From: Salinigranum marinum
GTDB taxonomy: Archaea; Halobacteriota; Halobacteria; Halobacteriales; Haloferacaceae
Assembly: GCF_024228675.1 (NCBI RefSeq)
Contig: NZ_CP100461.1
Location: forward strand, 3,345,398-3,409,397
Length of the DNA: 64,000 nt
Direction: 5' to 3'
The translations under genes were made by a program, and so were the position numbers. Below, piece by piece: positions 54,298-62,781 of the stretch; the first letter of the stretch is position 1; each line of letters opens with the position of its first letter. The notes below the pieces were generated by a model. The model was not told the DNA's origin. It made no database searches and saw only the letters and a program-made list of their open reading frames with translations.

Positions 54298-55170
54298 ATG
54301 AGCTCATCACCAACGGAGTACGAACGTCCGACCACGCTCGAAGAGGTGTACGCCCTGCTGGCGCGCGACGCCGACGTGAAACTGACCGCGGGGGGCCAGT
54401 CGCTGAGTCTGTTGCTGCGGGAGGGGCTGGTCGATCCGGACGTTGTCGTCGACATCTCCGACACGGCAGAACTAACCGGCGTGTCCAGAGCCGGCGAAAC
54501 CCTCCGCATCGGTGCGGCGACCACGTACGCGGCCGTTCGCGACCACGAAATCGCCGAGATGTACGAGGAACTCGGCGCGGCGATCGACTTGATCGCCGAT
54601 CCACAGGTGCGAAACCTCGGGACGCTCGGCGGGGCAGTGAGCCACGCCGATCCGGCACTGGACATCATCGCCCCGCTCCTCTGTCTGGACGCCAGCGTGC
54701 AGATCGGGGGGATCGACGGCAGGCGAACGGTCCGCTTAAGTGACTTCTTCAGCGGCTTCATGCAGACTGAGCTACGGGACAGCGAACTGGTTGAGGCGAT
54801 CGAAGTGGAACACCCACAGCCCGGTCGTGGGAGCTACCGGAAGCACTCGAAAATAAAGGGTGGCTGGGCGATCGTAGGCGTCGCCGCCCGTGTGTCTCTC
54901 TCGGACGACGGAGAGTCGGTCAACACCGCACACATCGCACTCACTGCGGTCGACGACAGTGCCGTGCGGATCCCGGCCGCCGAAGCGACGTTGATCGGGC
55001 ATCCCCCGTCCGAAGAACGAATCGATCTCGCGGCTGAGACGGTCCGAGAGGAGATCGATCCCGTCAGCGACGTCTCCGGGAGCGAACGGTACAAGCGGAT
55101 GCTGAGCGAAGAGCTGACCCGCCGGACGCTGACCGACATCGTCGACGAACTCAGGAGCGACACCCGATGA
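54298..55170 (+). CDS. Molybdenum hydroxylase FAD subunit
   Basis: This 290-residue CoxM/XdhB-type flavoprotein carries electrons from the Fe-S subunit. The FAD-binding motifs are LTAGGQSLSLLLREG near residue 32 and NLGTLGGAVSHADPALD near 105. The C-terminal CO-dehydrogenase-flavoprotein domain begins about 180 (SKIKGGWAIVGVAARVSL). It starts 13 bp after the large subunit and overlaps the small subunit by ATGA. Confidence 0.94.
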   Translation: MSSSPTEYERPTTLEEVYALLARDADVKLTAGGQSLSLLLREGLVDPDVVVDISDTAELTGVSRAGETLRIGAATTYAAVRDHEIAEMYEELGAAIDLIADPQVRNLGTLGGAVSHADPALDIIAPLLCLDASVQIGGIDGRRTVRLSDFFSGFMQTELRDSELVEAIEVEHPQPGRGSYRKHSKIKGGWAIVGVAARVSLSDDGESVNTAHIALTAVDDSAVRIPAAEATLIGHPPSEERIDLAAETVREEIDPVSDVSGSERYKRMLSEELTRRTLTDIVDELRSDTR

Positions 55171-55652
55171 AGATCCAATTCGAGCTAGACGGTGAACGGG
55201 TCGAAGCTGACGTTTCACCAACGACCCCGCTCCGTGACGTCCTTCGCGAGGAGTTCGACAAGACCGGCGTGAAATCCGGCTGTTCGTCAGGTCGGTGTGG
55301 CGTCTGCACGGTCCTGCTGGACGGACGGGCGGTGAAGTCCTGTCTCGTCATCTCTGGGAAGGTCGACGGCGCCGAGGTAACGACGATCGAAGGGGTCGGA
55401 GACGAAGACGACCCCCACCCTGTTCAGGAGGCGTTCGTCGATCAGTTCGCCTCACAGTGTGGCTACTGCACACCTGGATTCGTCATGGCTGCCGTCGAGT
55501 ACGTCGACTCGCCGAGGCGGGACAGCATGTCGACGCGCGATGCGATCAAGGGGAACGTCTGCCGCTGTACCGGGTACGCGAAGATCGTCGATGCCATCGA
55601 AGCCGTGACCAGGGACGACACCGACACCCATCCCGACGCCGATAGGCTCTAA
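55167..55652 (+). CDS. Molybdenum hydroxylase 2Fe-2S subunit
   Basis: This 161-residue CoxS/XdhC-type ferredoxin-like subunit has a plant-type 2Fe-2S motif in GCSSGRCGVCTVLLDG and a [2Fe-2S]-2 domain with SQCGYCTPGFVMAA and NVCRCTGYAKIVDAI. All eight cluster Cys appear present. Overlap with the FAD gene by 4 bp completes a three-gene operon, which makes the altered large-subunit residue more notable because the electron chain is intact. Confidence 0.95.
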   Translation: MKIQFELDGERVEADVSPTTPLRDVLREEFDKTGVKSGCSSGRCGVCTVLLDGRAVKSCLVISGKVDGAEVTTIEGVGDEDDPHPVQEAFVDQFASQCGYCTPGFVMAAVEYVDSPRRDSMSTRDAIKGNVCRCTGYAKIVDAIEAVTRDDTDTHPDADRL

Positions 55653-55849
55653 ACGGACGTGTCGGCCAGAGCCACGACGCGAGTCGTCACGACCGCGATC
55701 GAGGGTCCACGAAGGGATCAGCACTGACCCGTGGCCCGGACGAGAGGCAGTGGCGTTCGAATCTTGACGGCGACGAGCCGGGTGTCAGCTCACCACCCAG
55801 AACAGCCTGTACCGGCGGGTTATATATTCCACCTCCGAGGATACCGGGC

Positions 55850-56302
55850 ATGGAGTTCGAAGGCGAGGTCGAGATCGAGACCACGAAGACCGACCTGTGG
55901 CGGCTGATTTCAGACCCCGAAGCGCTAGTCACGTGTGTGCCTGGAGCAAAAGAGGTCCACAAGCAGTCGGCGACCAGGTACACGGGCCTCATCGAGCGCG
56001 GGGTTGCGGGCGTCACGATCACGTTGGACGGCGAAGTAGAGATCGTCGAACTGAACGAGCCGACCTCCATGCGGGCCATCGCGAGTGGCACGGACTCGAA
56101 GACGAACAGCCAGATGGACGCGCAGGCAGAGATGGACCTCAGGGACGACGGCGACGAGCTGACCCTTCAGTACGGTGTGACTGTGGAGTTCACGGGGAAA
56201 CTAGCCACTCTCGGCTCCCGTCTCGTCAAACGCAAAGTCAAGTCCGACATCGACACCTACTTCGAGAACGTCAGAGAGCACGCTGAAGACCACTCGTCGT
56301 AG
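55850..56302 (+). CDS. CoxG/SRPBCC-family protein
   Basis: This 150-residue START-like (SRPBCC) protein begins MEFEGEVEIETTKTDLWRLI, with DPEALVTCVPGAKEVHKQSA and a terminal helix LGSRLVKRKVKSDIDTYFEN. These are CoxG hallmarks. CoxG is associated with molybdenum hydroxylase clusters and thought to aid maturation or membrane attachment. TTATATATT at 55820-55828 lies about 26 bp before the ATG, so it has its own leaderless promoter in addition to any read-through. Confidence 0.9.
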   Translation: MEFEGEVEIETTKTDLWRLISDPEALVTCVPGAKEVHKQSATRYTGLIERGVAGVTITLDGEVEIVELNEPTSMRAIASGTDSKTNSQMDAQAEMDLRDDGDELTLQYGVTVEFTGKLATLGSRLVKRKVKSDIDTYFENVREHAEDHSS

Positions 56303-56484
56303 ACCGTTCGATCCGAACGAGTAGCGGACCGCACCTCCGCGATGCCGAGTCGGCAAATCCGTCCGAGTCGTGTGCTCACCTGATGAACGCAACAGCGCTT
56401 CATGGGATCGGTTGACTACCGGGCTACTCGGGAAGCCGGACCCCGATGGATGACTGGCGGACCCTCACGATCCCGAGAGAGCAC

Positions 56485-57948
56485 TCACTCGGCGGGTGTG
56501 ATGTCGATGTCGTAGGGTCGGCTCTCGGCACGGTACTCCTCGAGTCCCGCGCGGTCGATGACCCGCTCGGCGGACGCAGCGGCGGCCGGTCGCAGGTCGG
56601 GGAACTCGTCGTCGAGCCCGGCCATCCGGCCGTGTTCCAGAACGACTTCGCCGTTACAGATCACGGTTTCGACCTCGAACCCCTGTGCCTGATACACGAG
56701 CGCCGAGACGACGTCGTGGTGATGAGGGGTGAGGTGGGGGTAGTCGAGATCCATCACGACGATATCCGCCAGTTTCCCCGGTTCGATCGACCCGAGATCC
56801 TCTTCGCGGCCGATCGCCCGTGCGTTGTCGATCGTTGCCATCTCCAGCGCCTTCCGGGCCGTCGTCGCACCGGGATCCTCGTAGCTCGCCTTGTGGATCA
56901 ACGCACCGTACCGGAGGTCGTTGATCATGTTGACCGTGTTACTCGCGCTCGTATTGTCGGTTCCGAGTCCGACGGTCACCCCGTAGCGGAGCATCGTCGG
57001 GACGGGAGCAAATCCCCGACCGATGTAGAGATTCGTCAACGGGTTGTGCGCGACCCGTGTGTCCGTCTCCGAAAGGATCCGGATGTCTCGTTCACTCAGG
57101 TGAATACAGTGCCCCAACAGGGTCCGCTCGCCGAGATATCCCACGTTTCGCAGGTGCTCGACGCTGGTCAGATACCCCTCGTCCTCCTGTGGGGCCTGTG
57201 AGACGTGGGTCGTCGTCATCACGTCGTACTTGTCGGCGAGTTCATAGGCCCCACGGAACCCCTCCTTGGTCGTCGACCATGTGATGTACGGTGTCGGCCA
57301 GATCGACTGCCGACCGTCCGCAGTCCCGTGATACGATCGGATGAGGTCCTCGATGTTCGAGAGTGCCTCGTCCGTATCTTTGACCGTCGTCTCGATCGGA
57401 ACGTGGTTGACCGACGGCGCCCTTGACGTGACCGACTCGACCGAATCCAAGAACGCCTGACTCGGGAGCCGATCCCTGAACGCCTGGGCGTAGACGTTCC
57501 GGATCCCGGCCGTCTCGTACACGTCCAGTTTCGCCTCGATGACCTCGTCGCTGTACCCCGATCCGGTCGCGACGGCGTTCTCGACGAACGTGGTGATTCC
57601 AGAGCGGACGGCTTCGGTGCAGTAGAGGGCCGATCCGAGCGCGTGATCGTCGGGTTCCATCGCGCCGACGCCGGGGATCTTGACGTTGTAGAGCCAGTCG
57701 TCACGGTCGCTACAGACGCCCCGGAGCAGGATGTCCGAGACGTGGACGTGAGACGTGATGAGGCCGGGGAAGACGAGCTTGCCCGCGGCGTCGACTATCC
57801 GGTCGGTGTCGGTTCGGTCGACGACCTCGTCGGTCTCGCCGACGGCCTCGATCCGAGCGTCCGTGATCGCGATCGCCCCGTCGGGAATCACCTCAAACGT
57901 CTCGTTGACAGTCAGTACGATGCCGTTCTTAACTAACAGATCTGCCAT
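56485..57948 (-). CDS. TRZ/ATZ-type amidohydrolase
   Basis: This 487-residue amidohydrolase is related to cytosine, SAH and guanine deaminases and the triazine hydrolases. Metal ligands seen are His67 and His69 (TSHVHVSD), GHCIHL (near 278) and Asp in GLGTDNTSASN (near 325). In the family HxxE motif the proton-shuttling Glu is Gln251 (THVSQAPQED). The loss could impair deamination or shift the enzyme to another leaving group, as triazine hydrolases differ here. A TATA-like ATTAAATAG (57972-57980) lies 28 bp upstream of the ATG. It is convergent with coxG. Confidence 0.9.
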   Translation of the reverse strand: MADLLVKNGIVLTVNETFEVIPDGAIAITDARIEAVGETDEVVDRTDTDRIVDAAGKLVFPGLITSHVHVSDILLRGVCSDRDDWLYNVKIPGVGAMEPDDHALGSALYCTEAVRSGITTFVENAVATGSGYSDEVIEAKLDVYETAGIRNVYAQAFRDRLPSQAFLDSVESVTSRAPSVNHVPIETTVKDTDEALSNIEDLIRSYHGTADGRQSIWPTPYITWSTTKEGFRGAYELADKYDVMTTTHVSQAPQEDEGYLTSVEHLRNVGYLGERTLLGHCIHLSERDIRILSETDTRVAHNPLTNLYIGRGFAPVPTMLRYGVTVGLGTDNTSASNTVNMINDLRYGALIHKASYEDPGATTARKALEMATIDNARAIGREEDLGSIEPGKLADIVVMDLDYPHLTPHHHDVVSALVYQAQGFEVETVICNGEVVLEHGRMAGLDDEFPDLRPAAAASAERVIDRAGLEEYRAESRPYDIDITPAE

Positions 57949-58231
57949 CTAATGGTCATCTCTGTCCATAACTATTTAATTCGTTCTCTGACATTCCCAA
58001 ATATTGCCACTCTTCACACGGCACGGAGACAAACGAACACCTCGTGGTTTGCGGTGTCGTCCCTGCCCGAGCTGTTGTATCGATGTCCGAGCGAGAAATA
58101 ACGACAGATATGCCGAGAAAATTCGAACTATGTTATATACGTTTGTTGATTCCGTCTTAATCTCACCGTCTCTCATCTAAATCCCGCCGCTGACCCAAGT
58201 TTTAAATTAGATACGTGACCACATACCAGGC
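57949..58231. promoter_or_regulatory. Divergent promoter region, amidohydrolase and tctC
   Basis: This AT-rich gap has ATTAAATAG (minus strand, 57972-57980) and TTTTAAATTA (plus strand, about 58199-58208), spaced 28 bp before their respective starts. The strong AT content in the middle (58085-58150) could hold regulator sites; no clean palindrome was found. Confidence 0.55.
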
Positions 58232-59365
58232 GTGAAGGAAGCAAAGTCCAGACGGAAGTTCCTGCGGAGCATGGGTCTCCTCGGCACTGTGGGTGTGGCT
58301 GGCCTCGCCGGTTGCAGCGGCAGTGGTGACGGTGGTAGTGGTGACGGCGGGAGTGGCGGAAGCAGTGATGATTCCGATAGTGGCGGGAGCAGTGGTGGCA
58401 GCGGCAGTACCGAGAGCAGTGGCGATGGCGACAGCGATGCCTCCTGGCCGAGTTCCGGCCAGGAACTGAGCGCCTGGGTGCCGTTTTCCACGGGCGGTGG
58501 CTACGACTGGTACGTCCGTAACACGTCGGAACTCATCGAAGAGACCCTCCCGAACGACCCGACGATCGTCGTTGAGAACGTGACCGGTGGGACGGGAATG
58601 AACGCCGCGAACAGGCTCTGGAACGCTGAGCCCGACGGGAGTACGTTCCTGTTGCGGATCGTCTCCTCGAACGTGATTCAGGAGATCGTCCAACCCGACG
58701 CAGCCCAGTTCAGTAACACGGAGTTCGTCAACGCGTGTACGATCGCGGAGACAAAGATCGGGTTCGCGCAGAACCAGAACATCGATCCCATCACCGACTG
58801 GGAGACGTTCGCCGACACCGTCACGTCCACGCGGGTCGGGACACCCGGCGCGACGAACACCGCGACGATCATCGCGATCGTCCTCGGCGACCAGACTGGT
58901 GCATGGAATCGTGAGGACCTCGACTTCGTGCACTACGGCGGCACGAACGAGCTGATGGCCGCGATGGATCGAGGGGAGGTCGACATCGGAACGACGACCG
59001 CTTCGTCGATCACGGGCTTCGTCGAACCGGACGGGATACAGCAGCTGATGTCGGTCTCGAACCAGCCGGTGTCCGACGAGGATACGGCGCTGACGGAATG
59101 GGAGACGCCATTCGATGGCGAGGAGGTCGTCGCGCCGTTCGCGCTCGCCCGACCCTACTCCTTCCCGCCGGGAACGCCCGACAGCATCGTCGATACGTTC
59201 GTCACGGCGGTCGAAGAGGCGCTCCAGACGGAGGAAATGCAACAGCGCGCCGAGGACGCCAACCGTAACTTGACCTTTCGGGGGCGGGAAGCGACCGAAC
59301 AGATCGTCTCGGACAACGTCGAGCTGTGGTCACAGTACGAAGACCTGCTGAGCGAACTCTACTGA
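58232..59365 (+). CDS. tctC: TctC substrate-binding lipoprotein
   Basis: This 377-residue exported protein has a Tat motif (SRRKFLRSMG) and lipobox LAGC, then a Gly/Ser linker of about 50 residues. The mature domain has the Bug/TctC pattern (SAWVPFSTGGGYDWYVRNTS, VENVTGGTGMNAANRLWNAE, FVHYGGTNELMAAMDRGEVD). These proteins bind carboxylates for the TTT transporter. GTG start at 58232, with a TATA-like box 28 bp upstream. The next gene, tctB, begins 8 bp later. tctA is at 48528-50027. Confidence 0.92.
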   Translation: MKEAKSRRKFLRSMGLLGTVGVAGLAGCSGSGDGGSGDGGSGGSSDDSDSGGSSGGSGSTESSGDGDSDASWPSSGQELSAWVPFSTGGGYDWYVRNTSELIEETLPNDPTIVVENVTGGTGMNAANRLWNAEPDGSTFLLRIVSSNVIQEIVQPDAAQFSNTEFVNACTIAETKIGFAQNQNIDPITDWETFADTVTSTRVGTPGATNTATIIAIVLGDQTGAWNREDLDFVHYGGTNELMAAMDRGEVDIGTTTASSITGFVEPDGIQQLMSVSNQPVSDEDTALTEWETPFDGEEVVAPFALARPYSFPPGTPDSIVDTFVTAVEEALQTEEMQQRAEDANRNLTFRGREATEQIVSDNVELWSQYEDLLSELY

Positions 59366-59372
59366 GGGCCTC

Positions 59373-59881
59373 ATGACCGATCACAGAGACCGGCTCGTCG
59401 ATACCGACCTGATTTTTTTTTCTGTCTCCTCTTGGTAGCCGGGGCGCTCACGATCGAGACACTCACCTACCGACCGCGTGTCAGACGGGTTCCGCTGATG
59501 GTCATCGCCGTGCTCAACGTACTGATCGCGCTCAAACTGGCGTTCATCCTGCTCGGTAAGTACACGGACGTCTTCGAGCGGCTTGACGACACCTCCGGAA
59601 CGTTCGACGTCGGAGACGAAGAGATCTCTGTGAGCGTGACCCGACAGGTGCGAGTGCTCGCATGGGTCGTCGTCGCGGTTAGCCTGATCTACCTGTTCGG
59701 GTTCGTCATCGCGACCGCCGTGTTCATCTTTACTTTCGTGCAATCGGAGGCCGACATGTCGACTGAACACGCGCTCCTGTTCACCGTCGTAGCGACCGTC
59801 TTCATCTACGTCGCGTTCGTCGAACTCCTGTCGTTGCGGATGTACGAGGGGCTGTACGGTCCCGCACTGCCCTTGTTTTAA
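59373..59881 (+). CDS. tctB: TctB small membrane subunit with apparent frameshift
   Basis: TctB-like protein of about 170 residues with four hydrophobic segments. From ATG 59373 (MTDHRDRLVDTDL) the frame closes at a TAG near 59434, right after a T9 run (59413-59421). The second frame opens in the same run and continues to 59881 (LIALKLAFILLGKYTDVFER onward). Joining them by a minus-one shift in the T run gives the complete first helix IFFFCLLLVAGALTIETL, as expected for TctB. Either one T was lost, sequence error is present, or ribosomal or polymerase slippage makes the protein. Starting at TTG 59432 would remove most of helix 1. Confidence 0.7.
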
Positions 59882-60101
59882 TCTTCTTGCGTCGTGCTCG
59901 GTATCTCGATCGAATCGGACTCCGTCAGGGTTCGACGCGGCGTCGCGGCCGCATCCGTCGACGAGACGGCGCGACTACCTCTCGTGAGAGCGTCACTGTC
60001 TGGACACCCCGCCGAGTGAGCCACTTCCACCGAACAGCACCACCGATCGTTCCACGCGGCACGGGATCGCACTCGCGGGGAGTCGACGCGCCTGCCCGGA
60101 G

Positions 60102-61463
60102 CTATTCAGTCGGGACGGCCAACTCGGTCAACCGATCGAGCATGCCCGGTTCTTCGAGCGACAGGACGGCGGCCTCGACCGCTTCGGCACGCTCGCGCGC
60201 GAGCCGGTACTCGGCACACTCGAAGAACTTGCGCCGGAGTCTGTCCTCGCTCAGCGGGTTACTCGGGCTCCCGGGTGCGTCTAAGACCGACTCGACGAAC
60301 GACGCGCCGTCCGCCGTGACGACTTCGACCCGGCTCCCGTACGACGCTTCGGCGGTCGCGGAGTCGAACGGATCGGTCTCGGCTTCGACATACACTTTCG
60401 CCATCTGTTCGCGCGTCCGCTCCTCACGGACGTACTCGTCGGAGAACTCCCGGACGCCGACCGTCCCTTCTCGGAGGATCGCCGCCAGACAAAACTCGTA
60501 CGAACCCATCGCTTCGAGCGCGGTCTGTGGATCGGATTCGTCGATGGTGTCCGTGACCCCCTCGTCGACGGTGACGGTGATGGAGACGACGTCGTCGGCG
60601 GCGAGTGTGTTCCGCTCGACGATGAGACGGAGCGCCTCCATGGCGGAGTGGGTCACGACCCCGGACGGATACGGCTTGAATCCGTTGTCGAGGACCGCCC
60701 ATTCGACCGTCGGATCGGTGATCCGTTCCGGTGTGTACCCGCCTTCGGTCGTCACGAGTTCGCCGTACCCGAAGCGACCCTCAAGGATCGCCCTGTCGGC
60801 AGTCGCCCCGTTCGCCGCCAACAGTGCGGCGACGGTTCCCATCTGGGCTGCGTGAGCACAGTGGAGCGGGTTACCCATGGTTCCGGAGTTCTTCTTCAGG
60901 CCCGATGCGAACGACGCGGCCAGCCCGAACGCCTGTTCGAGGGTGCTCGGGGCCAACTTGAGGACGGATCCCGCGGCGGCGGCGGCGCCGAAGACACCGA
61001 CCGTCGCCGTGCTGTGCCATCCGCGGTGCCAGTGCGACGGTGCGAGGCTCTCACCGACTCGGAAGAGCACGTCCAAGCCGGCCACGTACCCACAGAGGAG
61101 GTCACGGCCGGACCTCCCTTCGAGTTCCGCCGCTGCGAGAGCTGCGGGGAACGCGGTACAGGAGGGGTGAATGACGACCGCCTCGAACGTGTCGTCGTAG
61201 TCGACGGCGTGACCGGTGGCCCCGTTGACGAACGCTGCGTGTGGGCCACTCGTCGTACCGTGGCCGAGGATCGTCGCGTCGGACCCATCCGAGTAGAGAT
61301 CGACGTATCGAGTCGCCGTCTCCCCGACCGGATGCTGTGACCCGTACAGGCAGAGGCCGACGTAGTCACGGATCGAGCGCTTCGCGTGCGCCACCGCATC
61401 GTCGGGGATCGAATCGAACGCGAGGGTGGCCGCGTGTGCGGCGAGATGTGCAGTTTCGTCCAC
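60102..61463 (-). CDS. MmgE/PrpD family protein
   Basis: This 453-residue protein of the 2-methylcitrate dehydratase/iminodisuccinate epimerase-like family begins VDETAHLAAHAATLAF. It has HAAFVNGATGHAVDYDDTFE near 75, LHCAHAAQMGTVAALLAANG and FKPYPSGVVTHSAMEALRLI. The latter two carry residues typical of the active site (His and Lys positions). The GTG at 61463 is supported by a TATA-like TTTAGTCC about 24 bp upstream; nearer upstream codons are not starts. Role inferred: dehydration or isomerisation of a polycarboxylate intermediate, possibly one brought in by the TTT system. Confidence 0.87.
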   Translation of the reverse strand: MDETAHLAAHAATLAFDSIPDDAVAHAKRSIRDYVGLCLYGSQHPVGETATRYVDLYSDGSDATILGHGTTSGPHAAFVNGATGHAVDYDDTFEAVVIHPSCTAFPAALAAAELEGRSGRDLLCGYVAGLDVLFRVGESLAPSHWHRGWHSTATVGVFGAAAAAGSVLKLAPSTLEQAFGLAASFASGLKKNSGTMGNPLHCAHAAQMGTVAALLAANGATADRAILEGRFGYGELVTTEGGYTPERITDPTVEWAVLDNGFKPYPSGVVTHSAMEALRLIVERNTLAADDVVSITVTVDEGVTDTIDESDPQTALEAMGSYEFCLAAILREGTVGVREFSDEYVREERTREQMAKVYVEAETDPFDSATAEASYGSRVEVVTADGASFVESVLDAPGSPSNPLSEDRLRRKFFECAEYRLARERAEAVEAAVLSLEEPGMLDRLTELAVPTE

Positions 61464-62013
61464 GTCTGAGGAGCGACCGCCGCGGACTAAACTGTTTCCC
61501 GCGAAGGAGCGATGGGGTCGGCGTTCGTGAGGAAGGCGGGAGCCCTGCCGATGCCGTCGCCAGCGGGCCCTGGTCTGTCCCGAACCCGCGCAGAGAGGCC
61601 ACGTCTCGTCTCTCGGTGGTCGTCCTGTCCGAGACACCGTTCGTCGCTGGAGAACTCGCGTGACGCGCCCGTCGACCGGTCGCTTCCCCAATCGACGAGA
61701 TGTCGCACCCGCCACCCACGCATGACCGGACTACGGGGGAGCGCTCCCCGATCGGACCGGTTCTTCGGTAGCGAACGAGATCGAGCCAAAAGTGCGCTCT
61801 GTATCGGTCGGTGCCTCTGAACACCTACAGTTCTGAGACGCCTATAGAATCTGATTCACAATTTCGAATATCTTTCTCCGGTTCAACCATTTGTATTTCC
61901 ATTAATATTTGATCTTCCTGGCGTTTTGCAGTGGGAAACTCAATGAAAAACGAATATCGTCGTCCGAAAAAAGAGAGACACCGAACCGAGTCCGCGGGAC
62001 TGACTTCCCGTGA
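61464..62013. other. Gene-free gap before the MmgE/PrpD gene
   Basis: This 550-bp gap between the IclR gene end and the MmgE/PrpD start shows no convincing gene. An AT-rich stretch lies at 61850-61930 and may act as terminator for iclR or as a distal regulatory region. The promoter of the MmgE/PrpD gene is at its 3' side near 61483-61490. Confidence 0.5.
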
Positions 62014-62781
62014 CTACCCGGACAGCGACTTCAGCTCGATCTTCTCCGCGGCCACGAGGAGGGCGTCCGGTATCTCCGAGGAGAGCCGGTCTTCCTTCAG
62101 CCGGTGTTTCGGGCCGACGACGGCGAGCGCGCCGATCAACCGGGAGTCACCGTCGGTCACTGCGACGGCGACCGACTGCTGCCGTTCGATACGCTCTCCC
62201 CTGTTGATGGCGAAGCCCCGCTCCCTGATCTCGTTGATCTCGTCGAACAGCTCGGCCTCGTCGACGATCGTGTTGTCGGTGAACTCGTCCAGGGAGGTGG
62301 CCCGCAGGATCTGCTGGATGCGCTCGTCCGGAAGCTCCGCCAGAATCGCCTTCCCCGCCGACATGCAGTGGATCGGGACGCGCGTGCCCGCTCGGGCGTC
62401 CGGCAGTTCGTGGTTCCGGTTGTCGCAGTAGACGAAGACGCACTCGCCCTGCTCCTCGACGATGAACGAGACGTTCTCGCCGGTCTCGTCGGCCAGCATG
62501 CGCGCGTATCGCTTAATGACATCGAACAGGGGGACCTGGCCCCGAACGAACTCGCCGTGAGAGAGGAAAGTCAGGCTCAACTCGTGACGGTCGCCCCGTC
62601 TGACAACGTACCCTTCCCGCTGTAGCGTCGCCAGGTGGCTGTGGGCCGAACTCTTCGAGATCCCCAGTTCCGCCGCGACCTCGCCGACGGTCGCCGCCTC
62701 TAGTTCACGGAGCGTCTCGACGATTGCCAGCGAGCGCTCGACGGCGCGTATCGTTTTGGTATCGTCGGAAATACTGACCAT
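62014..62781 (-). CDS. IclR-family transcriptional regulator
   Basis: This 255-residue regulator has an N-terminal winged helix (RSLAIVETLRELEAATVGEV then SKSSAHSHLATLQREGYV) and a C-terminal IclR effector domain (VPIHCMSAGKAILAELPDER, INRGERIERQQSVAVAV). IclR proteins sense aromatic or organic-acid substrates and control adjacent degradation genes, so it is the likely island regulator. A TATA-like ATATTAAATA (62803-62812) lies about 27 bp upstream. It is the only classical regulator in the island. Confidence 0.94.
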   Translation of the reverse strand: MVSISDDTKTIRAVERSLAIVETLRELEAATVGEVAAELGISKSSAHSHLATLQREGYVVRRGDRHELSLTFLSHGEFVRGQVPLFDVIKRYARMLADETGENVSFIVEEQGECVFVYCDNRNHELPDARAGTRVPIHCMSAGKAILAELPDERIQQILRATSLDEFTDNTIVDEAELFDEINEIRERGFAINRGERIERQQSVAVAVTDGDSRLIGALAVVGPKHRLKEDRLSSEIPDALLVAAEKIELKSLSG

